This document shows, in pieces, positions 53,873 to 63,655 of a DNA stretch of 64,000 nucleotides (its first letter is position 1; each line of letters starts with the position of its first letter). Location: NCBI GenBank assembly GCA_013339765.2, contig CM023451.1, positions 153,614,623-153,678,622 of the forward strand, in the 5' to 3' direction. The DNA is from Haemaphysalis longicornis (taxonomy: Eukaryota > Arthropoda > Arachnida > Ixodida > Ixodidae). The notes below the pieces were generated by a model that was not told the origin of the DNA, ran no database searches, and saw only the letters and a list, made by a program, of their open reading frames with translations. The position numbers and the translations under genes are program-made.

Positions 53873-54738
53873 AGGGTGAGGTACGTAGCTACCGTTATAT
53901 TTACAGTTGGTTTCCATGGTAACTACCACACTTTTCACTTTTTCGGAACTACGAAATGGGAAATTGCGTTTGAGCCTGGCTGTTTCGCATACTGTTTCGC
54001 ATACTATTAAAGAGTTATACACCAAATTCTTCGATTAATAGTAATTAAAAAGTTATATACACCACAAACTGTTCTGTTGTTTCCGCGAACTGTCACCTAA
54101 CCCCCTATTTGTACTCCAAGCGGGTGACAAAAATTGCGAACGAAAATTCCATCAGGGACAACTGAAATGGAAATGCGGCGCTGTGTAGCGCACCCCTTAA
54201 TTAGCCTGTGCCTTTTTAATGCATTTTTATAAGATGCAGCTGATTGTTTCAAGAGTAAGAAATAACCTTTTAAACCATAATCAATCACGTTTATCTTACA
54301 TTTTCTTGCAAGGCCTCAGTGTTGCTGCAGTCCATAAAATCCGAATGTCCGAAGCGCGAACACGCGAAGGAAGTAACAAACAAGAGAAAACTACGCTGTG
54401 ACAAGCTGAACAGCTGTCGCCTTGCAGACGAAAAGACAGCAGCCGCCGAACAACGCGCTTCCCCCTTGAAATCGTCGGGGCAGTCTGCCGGTCGAGCGGC
54501 GGGTAGCAGACGGCGCGTCTGTAGCAGACGACAAGACAAACTCCGACAAAAATGAACTCACTATATACTCTACGTTTAAACCGAATTTCTGGACATGTGC
54601 TGACGCGTACGGTTTCATAAGCCGAAAGAAATTTACCACAGGCCTCTTCCTAGCGCGAGAAATGCAGCACGCGCGCAGCGAAAAAAAGCACTTGCCGAAG
54701 CGGCGGCCGCCCCGGCGTAACTCCCCCGGAGGGTAAGG

Positions 54739-54784
54739 GTCGCACCCATGGAGGAAAAACCTTTCTTTCCTCCATGGTCCCACC
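54739..54784. mobile_element. 30-bp hairpin with P-like ends and near-perfect 8-bp duplication
   Basis: Positions 54747-54776 read CATGGAGGAAA, an 8-nt loop and TTTCCTCCATG. Flanks are GTCGCACC and GTCCCACC (7 of 8 identical). The ends match the 30663-32240 transposon termini. It may be an excision footprint or an ultra-short deletion derivative. Confidence 0.65.
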
Positions 54785-55370
54785 GAAGGGGAGAGTGCAG
54801 CGCCACCCTGCGATCGTTCCGGAGCCTATTGGCGGTGAGATGTTTGAGTGGCGCCCACCTGGCTCTGACATCGGCTTAGGGACTCGCGCCGCTGTCGTCT
54901 AGCAGCTACCCTCCGCTTGCGAAGGGCAGCAGTGCCTGTGCTATAGAAATCGCCCGCTTTGATGCTCTAGCGCATTAAAAAGCGCATTTGTAGTAATTCA
55001 GTTATTTTCAGTGATTTTTGCCACCTTCTGACACATCTGAATAATTTCAAACTGTATCCCCTACAAGCTTGCAACGCACGAAAAGAGCGAGAACCACTTT
55101 CTTCAGAGCATCGGTGATAAGATTGTGTTTAAAACTCGTCCTTTCGAGCTTATTCGCGAGGTTCAGCCAGTTCAGCGCTCAGAGATCCTCGGTAAGTGTT
55201 CAAAAGGCGTAGGCTTCCCTACTGTACTTTTGAGATGCTCTTATGGCGACAACAGCCTCATGCTACGTACCAAGCAGCGGGCCCCTACGCGCGCATGGCA
55301 CAGCGAGAAGTAAAGCAGATGTCTTCCTTTTCTTTCGTTGTTGTTGACTGGTATAAAAATGAATGTTTTT
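54785..55370. other. No gene recognised
   Basis: No domain or RNA gene is visible between the P-like hairpin and the GT array. Confidence 0.5.
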
Positions 55371-55379
55371 TTTTGTGTG

Positions 55380-55411
<32 letters not shown>

Positions 55412-55553
55412 TGCGTGCGCGCGCGCGTGTGTGGTGTGTGGTGTGTGCGTGCGTGTGTGCGTGCGTGCGTGCGTGCTGTGCGTGCGTGGTGCGTGCGTGG
55501 TGTGTGTGTTGTGTGTGTTTGTGTGGTGTGTGTGTGTGTGGTGTGTGGTGTGT

Positions 55554-55602
<49 letters not shown>

Positions 55603-55622
55603 TGGGTGTGTGTGTGTGTGTG
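55371..55622 (+). repeat. (GT)n/(GCGT)n array, ~250 bp
   Basis: Nearly uninterrupted GT, GCGT and GGTGT repeats. All six frames are open through it, giving artefactual Cys/Val- and His/Thr-rich frames. Alternating purine-pyrimidine composition favours Z-DNA. Confidence 0.98.
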
Positions 55623-57040
55623 CCCAACGCATTGATTTTTCTGCGCCGTCACAAACGTCCTATTACTAGGTTTGGGGATGTTTGGGAGGCTCACAAAGAT
55701 CGTGTGGGTATTTTTTGCAGGCTGTATGGCACACATTCTTTCTTCACAAATTGGCTTTGGTTATGGCTGCGTTCAAGGAGGTGCATATCCACAGCGTGCG
55801 TTGTTTATTGACATCCAAGTACAATGAGAAGGTTTGTGCTATGTCATCGCGATCGCACCCAAAACAACGTTGTCCACAGTATTCGAAGGCGGCTTTTGTG
55901 CTCAGTATTTCTATCGCAACCATCGTTATCATAACGAATTGACTATCAACCCGAACAATTATAACGTGATTGCGGTGTTGAAGGCTTGATATACTCGCCA
56001 ACGAACGCAATAAATAGTATACGCCCGCATATTAGAAGAATCGAAACGGATGAATATTTATACGATGCTTTTCATTGTTTACCAACACTTCCAGGTTTAA
56101 AGAACAAATCCTGGTCTATTTGGGATGGCATTCTATGAATTGAGGAAAATTACTGTTACTCTGAGCAGCCAACCCAGTAACCACGTCGATTTTATTGCTA
56201 AGTAAAGTTTCCTCCTCCTGCTCCTCCACTTCCTCTGCGGTTTTCCTATAATGCATATCTGAATATTGGGAAGATTTGGCTGTGGAAAATGTACCGAAAT
56301 ATCCGTCCAGGTCTGAGCAAACATAGTGTTACCGTATATTTACCGTAGACGTTGCTCTTTTTGCTCAATATATCTCCATGCTGGTTAGAAGCGTGGTATA
56401 AAACCAGCACGCGCCTAGCTATACACACAGTGGGTTATTTGGAACTCAACCTACAGTTTCTACAGCCTATAGTGCATGGCGACACACTTTTATGCTATGA
56501 CAACGTAAATAGATGTGATACAATACTTTCGGGCGTTCGGCAAGGTTGCAAAAACTGTTTTACCTTACATATGATAACCGGGAATCGGAATGCCTTGGGC
56601 CAAAGCCGTCAGCTCCAAAGGCCGGGAATTTGTTTTGGTCTTGTATTCTCTCTGTTGTCGGTTACTAGCAGCTGGCTCGAAAGATTGCTTAATACAGAAG
56701 CTGACGCCTAGCTCCGACTCTTCGAGCTCCGCACAGCACCGGCTTCGCAAGGAACGGGGCGACGCCGTCAATGTTTCTTCCGTAGAGGCATCAAAAACTA
56801 TACTTTAAATCACGCTTTGAGCTAGTGTATGCGATTTTAAGGCTATCATCATGATAAAAAGTTACGCACACGCAAAATCTGGTGCGGACACCCATCAGAC
56901 GTCAACCGAGCCCAAAGAAGCAGCAGGGAGAGCGAGCCCGATTGAAGCAGACGACAAATACGAGAATCCCTAAGCCGACGTCACGGAGGCGCGCTTCGCA
57001 GCGCCGCCCGTGGTCGCGCTCCCCGCCAATACGGCGTTTT
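55623..57040. other. No gene recognised; possible LINE tail at 56175-56235
   Basis: GCTAAGTAAAGTTTCCTCCTCCTGCTCCTCC near 56198-56228 resembles the AATAAA-type plus (TCC)n LINE tails at 31520 and 58000. Nothing else is supported. Confidence 0.4.
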
Positions 57041-57116
57041 TGTTGTCCGTCCACACCCCTCTCCCATTTTTCTCGCCTCGCGAGCTGCGCTCTCCGCCGC
57101 TCATCCCCTCTCCTCT

Positions 57117-57165
57117 CCGATAGCCATGGAGTAAAGAAAAGGTTTCTTTCCTCCATGCCGATAGC
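57117..57165. mobile_element. 33-bp P-like hairpin with exact 8-bp duplication
   Basis: CCGATAGC at 57117-57124 and 57158-57165 flanks 33 bp that begin CATGGAG and end CTCCATG (57125-57157). The related copy at 16869 has a single CCGATAGC and no insert, i.e. the empty site. The 33 bp divide into 17 nt matching the left terminus of the 30663-32240 element with two changes and ~16 nt matching its right terminus. Confidence 0.78.
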
Positions 57166-57440
57166 GAACACTCTCTCGCGAGGGGCATTGGATTGGATTC
57201 GATTGGGTTGGCTTGGGCTTGGCTTGGCTTGGACTGGATTGGATTGGATTGGGTTGGATTAAAGTGGATTGTGTTGGATTGTGTTGCGTCATAGCCGCGC
57301 CACTTTGCGTCATAGCCGCGGTCCGTTCCAGCACCGGCGTTCCGATTTCCATCGATGCGTTGAATGGAGCCTAACAATTCTGCTATCGCCCGCGCAACCA
57401 TAAACAAGCACAGAGATCACTGCGTTAACAGGAATGCTAG

Positions 57441-57615
57441 CACCACTTAAGACAAGGCTGCGAAGCGGCGTGAACGTGATGCTGAGAGCGCAAATATTGA
57501 AGCGAGCACCGATTCCGAACTTCGTAAACGTGATACCGAACGCAAACGGTTGAAGCGAGCAGCCGATGCTGAACTCCGTCACGTCAAGCCGCTGCCGTAC
57601 GCGAGAAGCGAGCGG
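57441..57615 (+). pseudogene. Helentron protein N-terminal 18-residue repeats (broken)
   Basis: The frame includes KAAKRRERDAESANIEAS, TDSELRKRDTERKRLKRA and ADAELRH. Three 54-nt units align on the ...ADAEL/SDSEL ending. One base is missing near 57618 relative to the copy after the LINE insert, ending the frame. No ATG is obvious just upstream. The remaining helicase and replication-initiator domains are absent. Confidence 0.5.
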
Positions 57616-57635
57616 CGATGCTGAACTTCGTCAGC

Positions 57636-58015
57636 AGCAACAGACGATCCTGCGTCGAGCGCAGGCGGGATCGCTTGCGCATCCCGTACTGATGAACCTC
57701 ATGTACCCTGCGGAACACGATACACTCTGTCCGTTTTGCAAAAGAGAGAGGGGCACCCTGCCACACATCTTGACAGAGTGTACAAAACTCAAGACCCCCT
57801 CCTTCCCTTCCCCACAACACCCCCAATCCCCAACCCCTTGAGCGATGGGAGACCTTGTTGACCAGCCCCGCCCTGCCGACTCAGCTCGCACTGACAGACA
57901 GGGGCCAGGAGCTGCTGGGAACATATGGGTCCCGTAACTAGGGAACCACCCCGTCTGGTGCCAGCGCGCACCACCGATTTCTTGGGCTCAGTAAAAGTTG
58001 ATTCCTCCTCCTCGT
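57636..58015 (+). pseudogene. 5'-truncated LINE tail with zinc knuckle
   Basis: The frame LRRAQAGSLAHPVLMNLMYP and CPFCKRERGTLPHILTECTKL matches the C-x2-C...H-x-C tail that follows the reverse transcriptase in I/R1-type LINEs. After a one-base frame change near 57810 it continues ERWETLLTSPALPTQLALTD to a stop near 57941. The 3' end reads CTCAGTAAAAGTTGATTCCTCCTCCTC. The piece is flanked by ~51-nt near-identical direct repeats (57586-57637 and 58024-58075), which are either a long target duplication or adjacent 54-nt coding repeats of the host element. Confidence 0.7.
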
Positions 58016-58205
58016 CAGCGTGAAGCCGCTGCCGTACGCGAGAAGCGAGCGGCCGATGCTGAACTTCGTCAGCGTCATACGCGTTCCTCACGCGTTTCAC
58101 GCAATTAGAGAATCAACCCAACGGAAACACCAAGTGAACCCCCAAGATGCGTCGCATCTCCACAGGGTTCCCCTCGCGGGAAGGTGGGGTAATTTTGCTG
58201 TTTGA
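58016..58205 (+). mobile_element. Helentron-like element resumed after LINE insertion
   Basis: REAAAVREKRAADAELRQRH continues the 18-residue repeats in frame, then stops. GATGCGTCGCATC and CAGGGTTCCCCTCGCGGGAAGG (~58145-58185) form the element-end box, equivalent to 17335-17375. Confidence 0.5.
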
Positions 58206-58585
58206 TCTTTTTAATGCCGCCAGGTAGCGCCGGCAACAGCAGGCGACGGGTTTCTGCAGTTTATGTAGTATTTTATTAGCCATCGCAAAAGCCAAGCCTC
58301 CGTGGATTTTTTAGTAAAGGAACACTGAAAATATGAGTCATGTATTGATTTTCTGCCTTATATTTGCGTAATGTCTTGTTCTTTTTCAACAATGTTGACA
58401 CGTGTGAACGTTAACACCGGACTTAGACGTTTAGATTTACCTGTGGGTATGTAAGACTTGCGCACTTACTGTTTCACTTTAGCCGGGTGGCTGAATCGAG
58501 TCAAAGACAGACAGGCAGACAGACAGACACACAGACCAAAATTTCTGCGCTTAAGTAGACCAAGAAAGACTATAGTCTTTAAAAG
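58206..58585 (+). repeat. Dispersed ~380-bp repeat with (CAGA)n, copy 2
   Basis: Colinear with 41780-42165. It ends AAGAAAGACTATAGTCTTTAAAA, where AAAGACTATAGTCTTT is a perfect 16-bp palindrome. Confidence 0.75.
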
Positions 58586-60010
58586 TCAGCCATATTCCCC
58601 ACACATAGCAAGCTGCTGGGACACGCGTGAGCGGCTGTTTCCACGGGCCACGTACGATAAATGACTTCAGCTCCGCAAGGTCAACGATCATGCTGCCACA
58701 GCTGCGACAAGAACACAAAGAAGAGAGGCTCTTACATATTCCTGCTGGGCTAGTTGGCGAGTAGTTCCTGCAGGGTATGGTGCACAACGCGAAAGACGTA
58801 AGGCGAACACAAGTGCCCACCTTGGCCACTTTGTGTTCGCCTTCCGTGCTTCCCGTTGCGCATCGCACCGTGGTAAATAAACTCTATTCATCTGTCCTCA
58901 ATACAACAGAGAGTCAAGCTCGTCGTACATCATCCCCGGTGCTTCCCTCAACCACATTTAACGATCGCGAGACATTTCTACCTAGCAGAAACAAGCGCTG
59001 CGGGAGAGCGAATCGAAAAGCGATAAACGCGGTGTTCCTAGGCGGTACTCGCTCGGGGTTCCGCGTGCTCTGGGCCCGGTGTTTATGGATGCGAGGCCTT
59101 GCCGCGCTGAAACGGTGCAGGGCGGATATGTGCGCGATCAAGACAGCAGCAGTCCCTCTGTTCTCTGGCGCAGATGGGAGATGAGCCGGCTATCGGAAGA
59201 GGCCTCCTTGCAATGTCCGCTCATAAAGTCTTGCAGTGGGTGCTCTGGCGCAGTGTCTGTTTGGCCGACAGAAAGTAGTGGGCGAAGTTTCCCGCGTGAG
59301 CGAAAGCAGCAGGCCTAGAAATGACAATCGTCTGCTTGCTGGAGGTAGGGCCGCTATCTGTATTCATTTGGATGGCTCGCGCAATTACTCTACGTACAGC
59401 AAAAAAGAAAAGCAAACGAATGGCCAACGAAAGCGCAAATTGGAACTCCAGCTGTCCCACCAGCTCACATCCGGGCATTCTGACGCACGCAGCCACCAGA
59501 CCGACCACCAGATGTCAGTGTCGATTTTTCTACACTACGTCCTTTTGTGGCGATGTGCTCCAGGAGACATTGCTTTTGTCTTTGCTTTAGTTTATTTTCC
59601 GGCCATCCCGGTCGTTGTGGGCGATCAGAGCGTTGTGTTTACGAGCAACACCCTCCATGTTTCACGATAAAACACTGTCGGGCGCTTTCAAACCTCTTAT
59701 CGTTTACACGCGTCAACATCACGTCCTCCTTCATGAAGCACGTTTATCCTCACTGTGAACTTTATTGCAGCCAGACCTTTCGTATCGAGTGTCCCGACGA
59801 AAAACCTGTGCTTCCCGTATGTATGGAGGTCATTGCTACCAATACGGCTGCACGACGTTGAAAACAGGAGTATATTTCATGACCTTAGGACCTTGTTACT
59901 GCAAAGCGGAAATTATTTGTCGCGTTTTATTTAGCGCCCCACGATGGTGAAGGGTATAAAGAGATGCAACGCAATAAAGCTTCACTTTGGGCTAGTTGGG
60001 TATACAGGAC
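58586..60010. other. No gene recognised
   Basis: Frames of up to 144 residues (59236-59670) show no domain I can name. Confidence 0.5.
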
Positions 60011-60122
60011 ACCTTGAAAAACAGCGCGAAAAAAATCGGACGGAGAGAGGGCAAAAAGACGCGAGCGCTCGCGTCTCTTTGCCCTCTCTCCGTCCGAGTT
60101 TTTTCGCGCTGTTTTTCAAGGT
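60011..60122. repeat. 112-bp near-perfect palindrome
   Basis: Arms 60011-60066 and 60067-60122 are reverse complements at 54 of 56 positions, with no spacer; the centre is GCGAGC|GCTCGC. The outer ends are ACCTTGAAAAACAGCGCG. No clear target duplication flanks it. It could be a fold-back MITE; an RNA from either strand would form a 56-bp hairpin. Confidence 0.92.
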
Positions 60123-61079
60123 CATATAAAGAGAAGTGTTCTTATGAATTATTACCTTTTTGTCCTGGCGTAGCCATTTCAATGGATGAGTCCACATCGC
60201 TTTAAACCTCTGAGGATCGTCTGATAATCACTGAGACACCTACGTCCACCCCCTCCATTTTGTTATATCAAGCAGTATATAGAAGTAATAATTTCAACGT
60301 GACTCTAATGCTACGTTGTTTGCGTCCATAACGCGTTCCTCATTTGTATTACTATAACACATTTCTGCTGGCCATTAAAATCCCATCAGGGGATGCAATG
60401 CGCTCCGCTGCGTGCACGAGGGAACGCCAGTGAGTTCCTCCAACAACGAGCTAGCTGGCTCTTGAGCGGGACGACTGAGGACAAATATTTGCCGTTGCCG
60501 AAAGCGTTCCCGTCTTCTGTCAGTGCACCTCGAATCCTGCTATGGATTTTCGCATCGACGTTCCGTTGCAGCAACTGACAACTCGGGACTCGCTCCTCGC
60601 ATGTTTGGACAGTGCGCATACATGGACGGTAGAATTGCGCAACGGGCGATCGAAACATCAGGCAGTGGAGCCGATGTTTGTCCGGCATCCGGACGCTGTG
60701 TAGAATGGCGCAGACGTGGCCCGAGTCCGCACTGAGCCAACACGTATTCACACGCGTTGCTCAGGAGTGGAGGGGAGGGGGTGAAGGAAATTTCACACCA
60801 TCCTCTCCTCTTCTGTCCCCATTTGCTCGTAGCAAACTGTTTCCTAGTGACTCCCTCCTATGTCAGTTTAACTGGGGCACATCGAGGCGGCAGGAGACAT
60901 TATGGTATGAGCCAGGACCGGTTAATTCATCTGCCTTTGCGACTGTGGTTATGTCAGTGTAAATGGGCTTGTGTTTAGGTATGCGTCTTCTGTTTTGCGC
61001 TTGCTGTATATTTGGTGCGTTCGAAGTGTCCAAGAGAGGCGTCGTCCTTCTCTTCAATACCAAGCTCAGCTGCCTGCCA
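60123..61079. other. No gene recognised
   Basis: Short frames only. Confidence 0.5.
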
Positions 61080-61690
61080 TCCATTTACTCTATTATAACG
61101 ATTAGAGGTGTCAATCGCACCAAATCTGCATTTTTGTGTAGATGCAGGGTGACATGGTTCAGCGTTTTTGCAATTTTAATTCGTATTTTGAATGTTATTT
61201 TGCGGGCTTCTTTCGGTTTATTCTTCATTTTGGGGGGAAGCTGTATAAGTTGCATATTTTTTTTATTTATTTTGTCAGATCGCTTTGGCGATTTTTATAT
61301 ATTTGTTGTCTATTTTGTTATTTCTGGTTTTCAAAAGTCCGTTCAACCAATTCTCTCCATTTATGCTGTTCTACCGATTAGAGCTGCTACTTCCGCCAAA
61401 TCTGCATTTTTGTGTAAATGCAGGGCGTTGTACGGTTCACCATTATAGCTATATTTAAATTCGTATTTTGAACTTCTTTTTGCGGACTTTTTTTTTTGTT
61501 TTTTCTTCAGTTTTCGGGCGAGATGTATGAGATGAATATATTTGGTTTTGTCGAATCGTTTCTGTGAAAATTTTGTTTTTTCTATATTTCTCTTATATTT
61601 GGTTTTGAAAAGTCTGTCCGACCACTTTCCTTCATTTACGCTGTTCTAACAATTAAAGATGTTACTTCCGTCAAATCTGCATTTTTTTTT
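61080..61690 (-). repeat. Satellite relative, inverted, ~275-bp spacing
   Basis: AAATCTGCATTTTT recurs at 61122, 61398 and 61673. TCCATTTACTCTATTATAACGATTA and CATTTTTGTGTAAATGCAGGG are the reverse complement of the 152-bp unit at 47.3-48.0 kb, but here with extra T-rich sequence giving a longer period. Long T-rich open frames here are artefacts. Confidence 0.75.
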
Positions 61691-61837
61691 GGACGATGCT
61701 ATATGTACTACGTAGTGAGCCCCACCGGAAATTGCTATACGCACTACCCATATAGCGCCATCTATGAGGCTCTGTCAGAAACACTTTCGAGCTCCGAGCT
61801 TGCTTGGTGGCGGGCTGACGCGACGACCTTCGTACGA

Positions 61838-61872
61838 ACCAACGTTTATAGAAAGTATCTATAAACGTTGGT
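61838..61872. repeat. 15-bp perfect hairpin
   Basis: ACCAACGTTTATAGA, a 5-nt loop AAGTA, then TCTATAAACGTTGGT. Confidence 0.9.
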
Positions 61873-62004
61873 ACGAACGGCAAAGTACCTGGTTTCGGTC
61901 ACAGCAAAGTTTGCGCTGTAGTCATGGGCGTGAAATTGGTTATGGCTGCCCACAGGGCCGTTTACGACAAGTTTGAGCATTTAATCGAAGCAGGAACAGA
62001 AATT

Positions 62005-62073
62005 ACGCGGGCAGCCGGTGCATAACATACGGTGTTGATCAACATATCGTATGTTGTGTCGGGCCGCCCGCGT
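62005..62073. repeat. 69-bp imperfect palindrome
   Basis: Centre GTTGATCAAC. Outer arms ACGCGGGC and GCCCGCGT are perfect, with CATAACATACG/CGTATGTTGTG between. A hairpin of about 30 bp with a few mismatches. Confidence 0.85.
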
Positions 62074-62239
62074 CATTTTTTTTATTTTACTTTTGAGTTT
62101 TGTGTAATCAAGTATGTATCTATAGTAGCCTCAAGCTGTCCATTCCTGGGTATCGCCAAACTCTCTAATAATATCCCACGTCGGCTTTATTCGCCTTAAT
62201 AAGATTTCTCAGGCGCCAGATTGCTCAGATCTCGCATAT

Positions 62240-62440
62240 ATAGCCTCTCATGGCTGCAGGAGGTACAATGTCTCCGGTTCGATTCCCGGCAGCCAAGGCT
62301 GCGTTGAATTTACAATGAAGACGAAAAATTACTGTGCGTACCAGATGTTTCGATCAACACTAAAGGTCCTTGAGTGAGGTCTAATACGCTGCCCGTGTAG
62401 CGCGATGTGGTTTCGGCGGCGCACGTAACACCAGTTTTAA
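62240..62440 (+). mobile_element. Degenerate tRNA-derived SINE
   Basis: B box GGTTCGATTCCCGGC at ~62277 and AGCCAAGGCTGCG parallel the head-body junction of the Ruka-type copies. The body then shows AATGAAGACGAAAAATTAC and degenerates. Confidence 0.55.
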
Positions 62441-63125
62441 CTGACTACGCAGCAGTTAACTAAAGCATGTTCTACAGGAACTCTTGAGCACAAACGGGGG
62501 AACGCGCACCTGTGCTTTTAGCTCGTATGTGTTCGTACACCTTGCCTCCAGCTGTTAAAGTTGGCTTTTCCGCATGGCTGCCAAGCTGTGCAAGAAAGTC
62601 ACCGGGGCTAAACGTGTTGGTAAGAAACGCTTTCTGATGTAAAGCAGCTAATCCATAGTGTTTACGAAACTCTTAAGGCACATTCTTTTGCAGTGTGACC
62701 TTTAAACGTTTCACATCACTCCTCCCACTCAGCCTTATTTTAGCAATAAAGGCGCTTTCAACATGCAGACACAGGAAAAGGAAACCGGAAGATGTATAGA
62801 ACTTTTATCCTGCATTCTTTCACGTGCATAATGTCACATGCTAGCAGTGCCGTTTGTCCAACACGGTTTACGTTGTGCATTGAAGCAGATTCTTACCAAG
62901 CTCCAAAGACTCGCCTAGGCAATTTCACATCACGAATGGTAAAAAAAAAAAAAATATCTAAATTATGTGGAAGCAATGCCCATCTCTTCATTATTGACAT
63001 TTTCTAGTTTATCACAGCTGCTGCAGCCAAGCATTATGTTATTTATAAACTATAAAATACAGAAAGAGGCCATTTCTAAGCAGAAGGAAATATATATTGA
63101 TTAGCATCTGCATTGTTTGAATTGT
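62441..63125. other. No gene supported; AT-richer, intron-like
   Basis: An ATG frame at 62572 (MAAKLCKKVTGAKRV) is followed by GTAAGAAA, a good donor-like site, but I cannot link it to an acceptor or a family. Confidence 0.35.
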
Positions 63126-63237
63126 ATGTTTTCCAACTGGCAGGGCAACTGCTATTATTTCTATGCCACATAAGATGCCCATGATTTTGCTCAAGTATGT
63201 GGACTCTTAGGTGGTTACATGCTGATAAAAGAATTTT
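63126..63237 (+). pseudogene. Decayed C-type-lectin-like exon
   Basis: In one frame the text reads NCMFSNWQGNCYYFYAT, a stop (TAA 63171-63173), then DAHDFAQVCGLLGGYMLIKE. This follows the C-type lectin pattern: C...W..(x)CYYF, then A..FC...GG.L. The stop sits in the linker where a Trp/Lys-type residue is usual. The remaining half of the domain (WIGL, WND, final cysteines) is not found downstream. It is therefore an isolated, inactivated exon or pseudogene fragment. Confidence 0.5.
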
Positions 63238-63608
63238 GTGCTATCTTCATTCATACCCTGCAACTCGTCCGTGCCCATGGTGAGCATGCAGGGTGCACGT
63301 GTGACGCTTTGCATGATAAACGTCAGGCAACGTCAGCTCAGTTGTCCTGAGAAGATGTCTACTCCAGAAAGCTTAAATAGCTGAATCAGTCATGAAAAAC
63401 AGTCATGAAAAACAACCTGAAAGAAAAGAAGCACCACCTACCATAAAAGAAAAAGAAGACAAGAAGAAACGAGTTAACTATTTTAAATTGTTTTCAGGTT
63501 ATCCAAAAATAAGTCTGGCATGCAAAGGTCCAAGAAAGGCTGTTGTTTCTTACACTTTCAAGAAGACATCAACACTGCTATTGTTTTACAATATGAAGTA
63601 AATTTTTA

Positions 63609-63655
63609 TTACACCACATCCTCAGCTTCAATTGAAGTTGTCCTTTCTGGGTGAC
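63609..63655 (-). CDS. Possible terminal exon (minus strand)
   Basis: On the minus strand, CCTTTGGTTTTACAG at 63672-63656 is a good 3' splice site. The exon then reads G/V-HPERTTSIEAEDVV and stops at TAA (63611-63609), which overlaps an AATAAA signal (63610-63605). Short 3' UTRs of this sort occur in highly expressed genes. The peptide is unrecognised and upstream exons lie outside the window. Chance is a real alternative. Confidence 0.28.

Larger units (their letters stand above)
57041..57640 (+). mobile_element. Helentron-like element, promoter region and N-terminal coding debris
   Basis: The 5' part shares TCTCCGATAGCGAACACTCT, the (TTGGA)n tract and GTGTTGGATTGTGTTG with the 16869 copy. 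From ~57440 there are coding repeats of 54 nt (18 residues) ending ADAEL/TDSEL: charged AAKRRERDAE, RKRDTERKRLKRAADAEL and a further unit. Tandem Arg/Glu/Ala-rich 18-residue repeats are, as I remember, typical N-termini of tick and arthropod Helentron helicase proteins. The region is broken by a LINE fragment (57640-58015) and continues at 58016. Confidence 0.58.

Noticed and set aside
55196..55811. Frames of 90-157 residues rich in Cys/Val (plus) or His/Thr (minus)
   Set aside because: They are pure translations of the GT/GCGT microsatellite in every frame.
62572..62637. First coding exon MAAKLCKKVTGAKRV with donor GTAAGAAA
   Set aside because: A good donor and a reasonable start context, but no matching acceptor, family or continuation. 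Kept only as a note.
63392..63601. 69-residue lysine-rich plus-strand frame
   Set aside because: AT-rich chance frame; an acceptor-like TTGTTTTCAG inside does not lead to recognisable protein.
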